This document shows, one piece after another, positions 55,568 to 63,178 of a stretch of DNA of 64,000 nt. A program made the translations under genes and the position numbers. Numbering within the stretch: position 1 is the first letter of the stretch; each line of letters starts with the position of its first letter. The notes beneath the pieces were generated by a model. That model ran no database searches. It was not told the origin of the DNA and was given only the letters and a program-made list of their open reading frames with translations. Source of the stretch: Nonomuraea dietziae (lineage in GTDB: Bacteria > Actinomycetota > Actinomycetes > Streptosporangiales > Streptosporangiaceae); assembly GCF_014195505.1 (NCBI RefSeq), contig NZ_JACIBV010000002.1:620001-684000 (forward strand), written 5' to 3'.

Positions 55568-56680
55568 ATGGAGAGTCTTGGCGGCCTGCTGGTGGCCGAC
55601 TTCAGCAGGGTGCTGGCGGGGCCCTACGCGACGATGCTGCTGGCCGACCTGGGCGCGGACGTGGTGAAGATCGAGCGGCCCGACGGCGGCGACGACACGC
55701 GGGCCTGGGGCCCGCCGTACGCCGACGGGCAGGCGACCTACTTCCTCGGCGTCAACCGCAACAAGCGCTCGATAGCCCTCGACCTGCGTGACGCCGGCGA
55801 CCTGGAGGTGGCCAGGGCGCTGGTCGCCCGCGCCGACGTGCTGGTGGAGAACTTCAGGCCGGGCACGATGGAGCGGCTGGGGCTCGGCTACGAGCAGGTG
55901 AGCGCGGCCAACCCCGGGCTCGTCTACTGCTCGGTGACCGGGTTCGGCGCGGGCAAGGGCGCCGAACTGCCCGGCTACGACCTGGTGGTGCAGGCGGTGG
56001 GCGGGCTCATGAGCGTGACGGGCGAGCCCTCGGGGCCGGGGACCAAGACGGGCGTGGCCCTGGTCGACGTGATCACCGGGCTGCACGCCGCGCTCGGCGT
56101 GCTCGCCGCCCTCCGCCACCGCGACGCGACGGGGCGAGGACAGCGCGTGGAGGTGTCCCTGCTGACCTCGCTGCTGTCGGCGCTGGCCAACCACGCCTCC
56201 GCCTTCGCCGCGGCGGGGGTGGTGCCGCGGGCGATGGGCAACAGGCACCCCAGCATCGTGCCGTACGAGGTCTTCGAGGCCGCCGACCGGCAGATCGTGA
56301 TCGCGGCGGGCAACGACAGGCAGTTCCGCGCCCTGTGCGAGGTGCTGGACAGGCAGGACCTGGCCGCCGATCCCCGCTACACGACGAACGCGGGCAGGGT
56401 CGCCGACCGGCTGACGCTGGTGCCCGAGCTGTCGCGGACGCTGGCCACCGCGTCGGCCGACACGTGGTTCGCCGCACTCACCTCGGCGGGGGTCCCCTGC
56501 GGGCCGATCAACGACGTGGCGGGGGCCTTCGCGCTGGCCTCGTCGCTGGGCTTCGAGCCCGTGGTGGACGGCCAGGTGGCCAACCCCATCGCGATGGGTC
56601 GCACGCCCGCCTCCTACCGGCTGCCGCCTCCTGGCCTCGGACAGGACGCCGCATGGGTCCGTGAGATATTGGGGCGATGA
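55568..56680 (+). CDS. CaiB/BaiF family III CoA-transferase
   Basis: A 370-residue family III CoA-transferase. DFSRVLAGPYATMLLADLGA, VKIERPDGGDDTRAWGPP, NFRPGTMERLGLGYE and the catalytic Asp region GYDLVVQAVGGLMSVTG are all present. Paired with glutaryl-CoA dehydrogenase, it probably activates glutarate with CoA from succinyl-CoA, as the human enzyme SUGCT does (inference). ATG at 55568 is used; a TTG at 55562 is in frame. The stop overlaps the GntR gene start by 4 bp. Confidence 0.88.
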   Translation: MESLGGLLVADFSRVLAGPYATMLLADLGADVVKIERPDGGDDTRAWGPPYADGQATYFLGVNRNKRSIALDLRDAGDLEVARALVARADVLVENFRPGTMERLGLGYEQVSAANPGLVYCSVTGFGAGKGAELPGYDLVVQAVGGLMSVTGEPSGPGTKTGVALVDVITGLHAALGVLAALRHRDATGRGQRVEVSLLTSLLSALANHASAFAAAGVVPRAMGNRHPSIVPYEVFEAADRQIVIAAGNDRQFRALCEVLDRQDLAADPRYTTNAGRVADRLTLVPELSRTLATASADTWFAALTSAGVPCGPINDVAGAFALASSLGFEPVVDGQVANPIAMGRTPASYRLPPPGLGQDAAWVREILGR

Positions 56681-57339
56681 GCTCGGTCGAAGAACGGCGC
56701 AGGCCGCCCACGGCGCAGCAGTTCGTGCTCGCCGAGCTCCGCAGGGCGATCACCACGGGCAGGCTGCGTCCAGGCAGCCCGATCAGGCAGGACGCCCTGG
56801 CGGAGGAGTTCGACGTCAGCAGGGTGCCGCTGCGCGAGGCGCTGAAGACGCTCCACGGCGAGGGCCTGGTCACCTACCAGGCGCACCGCGGCTACTTCGT
56901 GGAGACGCTGTCTCTCGACGACCTGCTCGAGGTCTACCGCATCCGCGAACTGCTGGAGGAGGAGGCGGTACGCAAGGCCGTCCAGCGGCTCGGCGAGGAC
57001 GATCTGCTGCGGCTCGAGCGGGCGCAGGCGGAGGTCGAGCGCTTCGCCGCGACGGGCCAGGTGCAGGAGATGGCCGGCGCGAACAGGGTCTTCCACATGA
57101 CGCTGTTCGAGTGCTCAGGGATGCCGCGTCTGGTCCGGCTGATCAGGACCCTGTGGGACTCCACCGACGCCTACCGCTCGCTCTACTACGGCGAGGGCGG
57201 CAACAGGGAGCGCGTCGTGGCCGAGCATCGGGGCGTGCTCGACGCGCTGCGGCGGGGCGCCGCCGACGAGGTGGTCAGCAGGCTGGACGAGCACCGCGCC
57301 CACGCGGTCGCGGCCCTGTCCACCGTCCTCACCCCCTGA
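56677..57339 (+). CDS. GntR-family regulator, FCD subfamily
   Basis: A 220-residue regulator. Residues 10-80 are the GntR winged helix (IRQDALAEEFDVSRVPLREA, LKTLHGEGLVTYQAHRGYFV). The remaining part is an all-helical FCD domain with metal ligands likely in NRVFHMTLFE and EHRGVLDALRRG. It is translationally coupled to the CoA-transferase and probably controls the divergent glutarate genes through the palindromes at 55516-55540. The inducer may be glutarate or an acyl-CoA (inference). Confidence 0.92.
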   Translation: MSSVEERRRPPTAQQFVLAELRRAITTGRLRPGSPIRQDALAEEFDVSRVPLREALKTLHGEGLVTYQAHRGYFVETLSLDDLLEVYRIRELLEEEAVRKAVQRLGEDDLLRLERAQAEVERFAATGQVQEMAGANRVFHMTLFECSGMPRLVRLIRTLWDSTDAYRSLYYGEGGNRERVVAEHRGVLDALRRGAADEVVSRLDEHRAHAVAALSTVLTP

Positions 57340-57493
57340 CCCGCCTCTGCCCTTCGCGGCCCTGGCGTGGTCGCTCCTCGACTCCTCGATCATGAGCGCG
57401 TCGGCGAGGGCCCGCCCCAGCCTTGCGCCCTCCGCGGACCGCGCGGGAGCCCCGAATCGGGAATCCCTCCGCGCCCGGCGTGTTGCACGAGAG

Positions 57494-58429
57494 GTGACAA
57501 AGCTGTCGATCCTCGACCGATCCCTCGTCAGACAGGGACACGACCCCGCGCGGGCACTGCGCGACACCGTCACGTTCGCCAGGCAGGCCGAGGCGCTCGG
57601 CTACCACCGGTTCTGGGTGTCGGAGCATCACGCGGTGCCCGGCGTGGCCGGCTCGGCGCCCACCGTGCTGGCCTCGGCCGTGGCGGCGGCGACCTCGCGG
57701 ATCAGGGTGGGCACGGGCGGCGTCATGCTGCCCAACCACCGGCCGCTGGTGGTGGCCGAGCAGTTCGGCGTCCTCGACGCGCTCTACCCCGGGCGGATCG
57801 ACATGGGCCTGGGCAGGTCCGTCGGCTTCACCGGCGGCATCAGGCGCGCGCTGGGCCACGACAAGCAGGACGCGGAGAACTTCGCCGAGCAGATCGAGGA
57901 GCTGCTCGACTACTTCACCAGGGGCAGGGACGGCGTGCACGCCATGCCCGCCGAAGGCAGGAAGGTGCCCGCCTTCGTCCTGGCGATCGGATCGGGCGCG
58001 GACGTCGCCGCCGAACTCGGACTCCCCCTCGTGATCGGCGGAGGCAGGGCCGAGGAGGGCGCCAGGCGCTACAGGGAGCGGGTGAAGGGCACGCCGTACG
58101 TGATCGTGGCGGCCAACATCGCCGTCGGCGAGGACGCGCACCTGCTGCAACTGCCGGAGGCCTGGGCCACCGCCCACTCACGCACGCGCGGCGTCTTCCC
58201 GCCGCTGCGCTCCCCGGAGGAGATCCTGTCGATGGAGCTGACCGAGCGCGAGCGCACCTACCTCGACGAGGCGCTGCGGGGACAGATTCACGGCACCGAG
58301 GAGCAGGTGGCGCGGCGACTGCACGAGCTGGTGGAGCGGACCGGCGCCGACGAGGTGCTGGTGACGATGAACACCTACGACCTCGACCGGCGCCTGGACT
58401 CCTACCGGCGGCTGATCAGCCTCCGATAG
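57494..58429 (+). CDS. Luciferase-like (LLM class) flavin-dependent oxidoreductase
   Basis: A 311-residue LLM protein, bacterial-luciferase fold without the beta subunit. MTKLSILDRSLVRQG, YHRFWVSEHHAVPG and GTGGVMLPNHRPLVVAEQFG are family hallmarks. It uses reduced FMN or F420; the substrate is unknown. GTG at 57494 gives the standard start; an upstream ATG at 57392 would add 34 Arg-rich residues without support. It overlaps moaA by 14 bp at the 3' end. Confidence 0.88.
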   Translation: MTKLSILDRSLVRQGHDPARALRDTVTFARQAEALGYHRFWVSEHHAVPGVAGSAPTVLASAVAAATSRIRVGTGGVMLPNHRPLVVAEQFGVLDALYPGRIDMGLGRSVGFTGGIRRALGHDKQDAENFAEQIEELLDYFTRGRDGVHAMPAEGRKVPAFVLAIGSGADVAAELGLPLVIGGGRAEEGARRYRERVKGTPYVIVAANIAVGEDAHLLQLPEAWATAHSRTRGVFPPLRSPEEILSMELTERERTYLDEALRGQIHGTEEQVARRLHELVERTGADEVLVTMNTYDLDRRLDSYRRLISLR

Positions 58430-59405
58430 CCGACATCGGCCTGGAGGGCTGCAGGAAGGACGGGTCGTCGATGCCGTGCCCTGCCCGCTTGCCGCGCACC
58501 GCGGCGATCCAGCGCTCGGCCAGCTCCTCGTCGCCCGCCCCTGCGCGCAGCGCGGCCTTGAGGTCGGACTCCTCCCTGGCGAACAGGCAGTTGCGGATCT
58601 GGCCGTCGGCGGTCAGCCGTACCCGGTCGCAGGCTCCGCAGAACGGACGGGTCACCGAGCCGATGACGCCCACCCGCGCGGGGCCGCCGTCGACGAGGAA
58701 GCGCTCGGCGGGCGCGCTGCCGCGCTCCTCCAGATCGTCGGCGCACAGGTCGACCTCGGTCTGCAGCAGCGTGAGGATCTCGTCGGCGGTCACCATGTCG
58801 GCGCGGTTCCAGCCGTGCTGGGCGTCGAGCGGCATCTGCTCGATGAAGCGCAGCTCGTAGCCTCGCTCGAGGCAGAAGCGCAACAGCGGCACCGCCTCGT
58901 GGTCGTTGATGCCGCGCATCAGCACCGCGTTGACCTTGACGGGACGCAGCCCCGCCCGGTCGGCGGCCTCCAGCCCCGCGACGACGTCCTCGAACCTGTC
59001 GCGGTGGGCCAGGCGCTTGAACGTCTCGCGGTCAAGGGTGTCGAGGGAGACGTTGACCCGGTCGAGACCGGCCTCGGCCAGCGCGCCCGCCAGCTTGGCC
59101 AGGCCGATGCCGTTGGTGGTGAGCGACACCTGCGGCTTGGGGCGCAGCGCGGCCGTACGGGCCACGATGTCGACCAGCTCCCTGCGCAGCAGCGGCTCGC
59201 CGCCGGTGTAACGCACCTCGGTGATGCCCAGACGCTCGACGCCGATCGTGACCAGCCTGACGATCTCGTCGGCGGTCAGCAGCTGGGCGTTGGGCAGCCA
59301 GTCGAGCCCTTCGGGCGGCATGCAGTAGGTGCAGCGCAGGTTGCACTTGTCGGTGAGTGACACCCGAAGGTCGGTCGCCACCCTGCCGAAGGAGTCCTTC
59401 AGCAC
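58416..59405 (-). CDS. moaA: GTP 3',8-cyclase (molybdenum cofactor step 1)
   Basis: A 329-residue radical SAM enzyme. CNLRCTYCM (CxxxCxxC) binds the SAM cluster, TGGEPLLRREL the SAM-binding GGE motif, and FCGACDRVRLT with RNCLF (CxxC...C) the second [4Fe-4S]. The chain ends in Gly-Gly, required for activity. It converts GTP to the cyclic precursor of molybdopterin. GTG at 59405 has AGGAGGTGA with 7-nt spacing, an exceptionally strong site. Confidence 0.96.
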   Translation of the reverse strand: MLKDSFGRVATDLRVSLTDKCNLRCTYCMPPEGLDWLPNAQLLTADEIVRLVTIGVERLGITEVRYTGGEPLLRRELVDIVARTAALRPKPQVSLTTNGIGLAKLAGALAEAGLDRVNVSLDTLDRETFKRLAHRDRFEDVVAGLEAADRAGLRPVKVNAVLMRGINDHEAVPLLRFCLERGYELRFIEQMPLDAQHGWNRADMVTADEILTLLQTEVDLCADDLEERGSAPAERFLVDGGPARVGVIGSVTRPFCGACDRVRLTADGQIRNCLFAREESDLKAALRAGAGDEELAERWIAAVRGKRAGHGIDDPSFLQPSRPMSAIGG

Positions 59406-59504
59406 AGGCAGGTCACCTCCTAGCTTTCCGAGGGGAACATCAGTTCAGCCTATTCCATCCCCCCGACAACGGACCGAGCCCCCGCCGCTCGACTCCCGCG
59501 GGCC

Positions 59505-59556
59505 ACCAGGAGGCGAAATCCCCTGGCGATAAAATGGATGGGATTTCCTTCCTGGT
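59505..59556. promoter_or_regulatory. Long inverted repeat upstream of rtcB
   Basis: Arms at 59505-59522 and 59540-59556 pair over about 15 bp (ACCAGGA and GAAATCCC blocks, with a small internal mismatch) around a 17-nt centre that contains TAAAAT (59530-59535), a good -10 element. It ends 40 bp before the rtcB start and leaves the AAGGAG site free. This could be a repressor operator over the rtcB promoter or a 5' hairpin. Confidence 0.6.
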
Positions 59557-59596
59557 CCCGCCAGACTGATCAACAACCAGTAAGGAGATTCCTCAC

Positions 59597-60754
59597 ATGC
59601 CGCCGAACCAGCCCGCACCGAACCTGCTGTCGTGGGCCAGCGAGATCGACGAAGGCGCGATCACGCAGGCCGCCCGTGCCGCGCGCCTGCCATTCGTTTC
59701 CGGCCACGTCGCTCTCATGCCCGACGCGCATGTCGGCATCGGCGCAACAGTCGGCTCGGTCATTCCGACCGAGGGCGCGATCATTCCCGCGGCCGTGGGC
59801 GTCGACATCGGCTGCGGCATGGTCGCCACGGAGACCACCCTCACCGCCGCCGACCTTCCCGACAGCCTGGCCGCGTTGATGCCCATGGTGGAGCACCGCA
59901 TCCCGGCCGGCGTCGGCAAGGGCCACGCCGACCCCTCGATGGATCGCGCCCTGGGCGAGCTCGGGCTCCCCCACACCGACCTGAACCCCAAGCTGACGAA
60001 GAAGGTGTCCGACCAGTTCGGCACCCTCGGCTCCGGCAACCACTTCGTGGAGGTCTGCCTCGACGAGCGCGACAGGGTCTGGACGGTGCTGCACTCAGGT
60101 TCGCGCGGCATCGGCAACCAGCTGGCCACGATGCACATCGTGGGCGCCAAGAAGCTGATGAAGAAGCAGGCGATCGGGCTCGAGGACCCCGACCTGGCCT
60201 ACCTGGTCCAGAGCACGCCCGAGTTCACCGCCTACATCGAGGACATGCTGTGGGCCCAGCGCTACGCCATGGCCTCGCGCGCCCGGATGGACAAGGTCCT
60301 GATCAACGCGCTGTTCCGGGTCGTCGGCAAGGGCCAGCGGGTCCGCACCATCAACTGCCATCACAACTTTACCCAGCAGGAGACCCACTACGGCAAGTCT
60401 CTCTGGATCACCCGCAAGGGAGCCATCAAGGCCGACACGGGCGACGAGGGAGTGATCCCCGGTTCGATGGGCACGCGCTCGTACATCGTGCGCGGCCGGG
60501 GGAACCCCGAGTCGTACAACTCCTGCTCTCACGGTGCGGGCCGCCGGATGTCGCGCACCAAGGCGAAGCGGGAGCTGTCCGCGGCCTCCCTGACCCAGGC
60601 GATGAGCGGCCGTGTCTGGAACCAGGACCGCGCGGCCGCCCTGGTGGACGAGCACCCCGAGGCGTACAAGTCCATCGACCAGGTCATGGCCGACCAGAAG
60701 GATCTGGTGGAGGTCCAGCACACCTTGCGCCAGATCTTCAACTACAAGGGCTGA
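59597..60754 (+). CDS. rtcB: RtcB-type RNA ligase
   Basis: A 385-residue RtcB. MPDAHVGIGATVGSVIP, VGVDIGCGMVATET, GTLGSGNHFVEV and NCHHNFTQQETHYG supply the metal-binding residues, and SCSHGAGRRMSRTKAK the His that is guanylylated. RtcB joins 2',3'-cyclic phosphate or 3'-phosphate ends to 5'-OH ends in RNA repair. The actinobacterial form is shorter than E. coli RtcB but complete. ATG at 59597 follows AAGGAG. No rtcA or rtcR partner is adjacent; regulation may act on the inverted repeat upstream. Confidence 0.95.
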   Translation: MPPNQPAPNLLSWASEIDEGAITQAARAARLPFVSGHVALMPDAHVGIGATVGSVIPTEGAIIPAAVGVDIGCGMVATETTLTAADLPDSLAALMPMVEHRIPAGVGKGHADPSMDRALGELGLPHTDLNPKLTKKVSDQFGTLGSGNHFVEVCLDERDRVWTVLHSGSRGIGNQLATMHIVGAKKLMKKQAIGLEDPDLAYLVQSTPEFTAYIEDMLWAQRYAMASRARMDKVLINALFRVVGKGQRVRTINCHHNFTQQETHYGKSLWITRKGAIKADTGDEGVIPGSMGTRSYIVRGRGNPESYNSCSHGAGRRMSRTKAKRELSAASLTQAMSGRVWNQDRAAALVDEHPEAYKSIDQVMADQKDLVEVQHTLRQIFNYKG

Positions 60755-60920
60755 TGTCATGGAGGCTCGCGCCCGAGCGGCGGGGGCCTCCACCACGCGC
60801 GATCCCCGGCTCTGTGGAGGGTGTCGGCCATGCTGCCCCTGCAGCTGGCCACGACCTTCTGACCGCCGGGTGCCAAGCCCCTTCGGGAACCATCCGGGAC
60901 TCCCGTGCCTCTAAACGTTC

Positions 60921-61583
60921 ATGTACTTAAAGAAGATCATCGCCATCGTCGCCGCCTGCGCCGCCGTCTCCGTCGCGGCGCCTGTCCACGCTGGCACGCC
61001 GCTGCCCAAGGGGTTTCTGCTGGGAGAGCAGGCGGTGGCCGACGACGAGGCCGAGGACGAGGGCCCCCACGACTACGAGGACTACTGGGGCGTCGACAAC
61101 AGGCTGAAGCAGCCGTTCGCCGTCCCGCCGTGCTCCACCAGCGTCCTGCCAGGCCTCGCGGCCTGGCCGAAGATCGGCCTGAAGGGGCGCCTGGCCGCCA
61201 GGAACGTCCAGCACAGCACCCAGGAGTTCGTTCACAGCGTCGAGCAGGTGATCCTGTACTCCTCCGCCAAGAACGCCGAACGGGCGATGCGGGAGTTCAA
61301 GGCCGGCTGGGAGCGCTGCCGCAAGGGCCGCAAGAACGCGCAGGGCGACGTCTTCCGCCGCAGCCTGACCGGCACCGCCCTCGGCGACCAGGCGTGGAAG
61401 AGCAGGGGGACCTCCACAGGGGTCGACCAGGACGACGCCGCGGTGATCGTCCGCCGCGCCAACGCGGTGATCGTGTACCTGCACCCGCGGGACGGCAAGC
61501 CGTCGCCCAAGGACTTCCCCCCGCTGGTCGCCTCCGCCAGGACGATGCTGGCGAAGATCTGCCAGGTCGCGGCCTGCGGCTGA
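60921..61583 (+). CDS. Secreted protein of unknown function
   Basis: A 220-residue exported protein: signal peptide MYLKKIIAIVAACAAVSVAA, then an acidic stretch (DDEAEDEGPHDYEDYWG) and a mixed domain with QHSTQEFVHSVEQVILY, ERAMREFKAGWERC and AVIVYLHPRDGK. The pattern resembles the extracellular sensor domain of PknH-like kinases, but without the kinase. Three to four cysteines suggest disulfides. ATG at 60921 has no clear ribosome binding site. The upstream 166 bp contains TGGAGGC/GCCTCCA arms near 60759-60791, a weak terminator for rtcB. Confidence 0.75.
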   Translation: MYLKKIIAIVAACAAVSVAAPVHAGTPLPKGFLLGEQAVADDEAEDEGPHDYEDYWGVDNRLKQPFAVPPCSTSVLPGLAAWPKIGLKGRLAARNVQHSTQEFVHSVEQVILYSSAKNAERAMREFKAGWERCRKGRKNAQGDVFRRSLTGTALGDQAWKSRGTSTGVDQDDAAVIVRRANAVIVYLHPRDGKPSPKDFPPLVASARTMLAKICQVAACG

Positions 61584-61627
61584 CGCCGCAACCCGCGAGG
61601 TCGTCATCCGCGCGCACCTTCTGGGAG

Positions 61628-62485
61628 CTAGCCCAGGCGAGCGAGCTCCTCGCCGGTCAGGGTGAGGTCGGCGGCGGCCACCGAGTCCAGGATGCTCTCG
61701 GGGCGGCTGGCGCCCGGGATCGGGATCACCACGCGGCTGCGGGCCAGCTCCCACGCCAGGCACACCCGCTGCGGCGACACCCCCCGCTCGGCGGCCACCT
61801 CGTTGAACACCGCGTGCGCGTCGCCGAGCCGGGCGGCCGACGTGATGCCGCCCAGCGGCGACCACGGCAGGAACGCGACGCCGAGCTCCTCGCAGACGTC
61901 GATCTCCTGCTCGCTGCTGCGGAAACGGGGAGAGTACTCGTTCTGCACGCTGGCCAGCCGTCCGCCGAGGATGTCGTGGGCCTGCCTGATCTGGGCGGGG
62001 TCGGCGTTGGAGATGCCCGCCAGCCTGATCTTCCCCTCGTCGAGCAGCTCGCGCAGCGCCCCGATGCTCTCCTCGTACGGCACCGCCGGGTCCGGCCTGT
62101 GGTGCTGGTAGAGCCCGATGGCCTCGACGCCCAGTGCCTTCAACGACCTCTCGCAGGCCCTTCGCAGGTAGTCGCGGCTGCCGTCCAGGCCCCAGCCGTC
62201 GCCGCCGGTCCTGGTGTGGCCGCCCTTGGTCGCCACGAGGACCGTGTCGCGGTCGCCGCTCCACAGCTCCAGCGCCCGCGCCACGAGCCGCTCGTTGTGG
62301 CCCGTCTCGGCGGTGGTGGGCGCGTAGGCGTCGGCGGTGTCGATCAGGGTGACCCCCGCGTCGAGCGCGGCGTGGATCGTCCTGATCGAGCGCCCCTCGT
62401 CGGGCATGTGGCCGGCCACGGACATCGGCATGGCGCCCAGGCCGATGGCGCTGACGGACAGGTCGGCGATCAGTCGAGTCTTCAT
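61628..62485 (-). CDS. Aldo/keto reductase
   Basis: A 285-residue AKR. Asp and Tyr are in TLIDTADAYAPT, Lys in VLVATKGGHTR and His in GLYQHHRPDPAV, so the catalytic tetrad is present; the C-terminal ARSRVVIPIPGASRPESIL binds NADPH. The substrate is unknown. ATG at 62485 has AGGA 9 nt upstream and gives the usual beginning MKTRLIADLSVSAIGLGAM; an ATG three codons earlier is possible. It stands alone, convergent with the secreted protein gene at 60921. Confidence 0.9.
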   Translation of the reverse strand: MKTRLIADLSVSAIGLGAMPMSVAGHMPDEGRSIRTIHAALDAGVTLIDTADAYAPTTAETGHNERLVARALELWSGDRDTVLVATKGGHTRTGGDGWGLDGSRDYLRRACERSLKALGVEAIGLYQHHRPDPAVPYEESIGALRELLDEGKIRLAGISNADPAQIRQAHDILGGRLASVQNEYSPRFRSSEQEIDVCEELGVAFLPWSPLGGITSAARLGDAHAVFNEVAAERGVSPQRVCLAWELARSRVVIPIPGASRPESILDSVAAADLTLTGEELARLG

Positions 62486-62536
62486 GCGGCACATCCTGGC
62501 CGATGGAGTTCACTCCAGGTCAAGCGCGCCACAGGG

Positions 62537-62570
62537 GAAAGGCCCCGATCCAGGTGGATCGGGGCCTTTC
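62537..62570. terminator. Strong terminator hairpin
   Basis: GAAAGGCCCCGATCC (62537-62551) and its exact complement (62556-62570) make a 15-bp stem with an AGGT loop, 10 bp beyond the stop of the secreted protein gene (minus strand). The AAA/TTT at the stem base supplies a short U-run in either direction. Confidence 0.8.
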
Positions 62571-62579
62571 GTGGTGGTG

Positions 62580-63062
62580 CTAGTGACGGATGACCTTCAC
62601 CCAGTCGGTGGCCTCGGTCGGCCTGAGGTACCAGGCGCCCTCGAACACCGCCCGCCACGTGCCGGAGGTCCAGGCCCGCTCCCTGGTGGAGAAGTACCCG
62701 TCGCGGTGGGTGCGGACGGTCTCGACGTGCTCCCAGCCGCGCGAGCCGTCGGCCTTGAACAGGATCACGATGCTCTTGCCGGCCAGTCGCTTCCAGCCGC
62801 CCGCCCGCTTGCAGTGGTCGGCGTGGGTGACCACGACGAAGCCGTCGATGTAGTCCTGCTCGCACTCGACGGAGAGCTTGCCTCTGATCGAGATGCCGCG
62901 TCCCTCCCATGCGGGCTCGGGGCCGACGTCGAGCGACAGCCTGGTGTGGCCGCCGTCCCAGTCGGGGTCGTGCCCCGGGTCCGCGGAGGCGGGCGCCGCC
63001 GTGGCGAGCACCGAGACGCCCAGCGCGGCGGCCGCTGCGCCGGCGGCCAGTCGTCGCATCAT
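62580..63062 (-). CDS. Secreted protein of unknown function
   Basis: A 160-residue exported protein with signal peptide MMRRLAAGAAAAALGVSVLA ending PASA, then a small beta-rich domain (ISIRGKLSVECEQDYIDGFV, VETVRTHRDGYFSTRER, FEGAWYLRPTEATDWVKV). The wording of the last part (artificial amino-acid order aside) resembles Ig-like or bacterial surface beta domains, but I do not recognise the family. Two cysteines could form a disulfide. ATG at 63062 has AGAGGA 8 nt upstream. The 116-bp gap upstream contains GACGC/GCGTC arms that may be a promoter element. Confidence 0.75.
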   Translation of the reverse strand: MMRRLAAGAAAAALGVSVLATAAPASADPGHDPDWDGGHTRLSLDVGPEPAWEGRGISIRGKLSVECEQDYIDGFVVVTHADHCKRAGGWKRLAGKSIVILFKADGSRGWEHVETVRTHRDGYFSTRERAWTSGTWRAVFEGAWYLRPTEATDWVKVIRH

Positions 63063-63178
63063 GTGGAACTTCCTCTCCCCGTGGGTGACGCGCTCGGGAC
63101 AGAGTGCGTCAATACCAATGACGCGTAAAGGTAAAGGAAAGTTGGCGCAAAACCGGTAACGATCAGATAAAGGACGGT

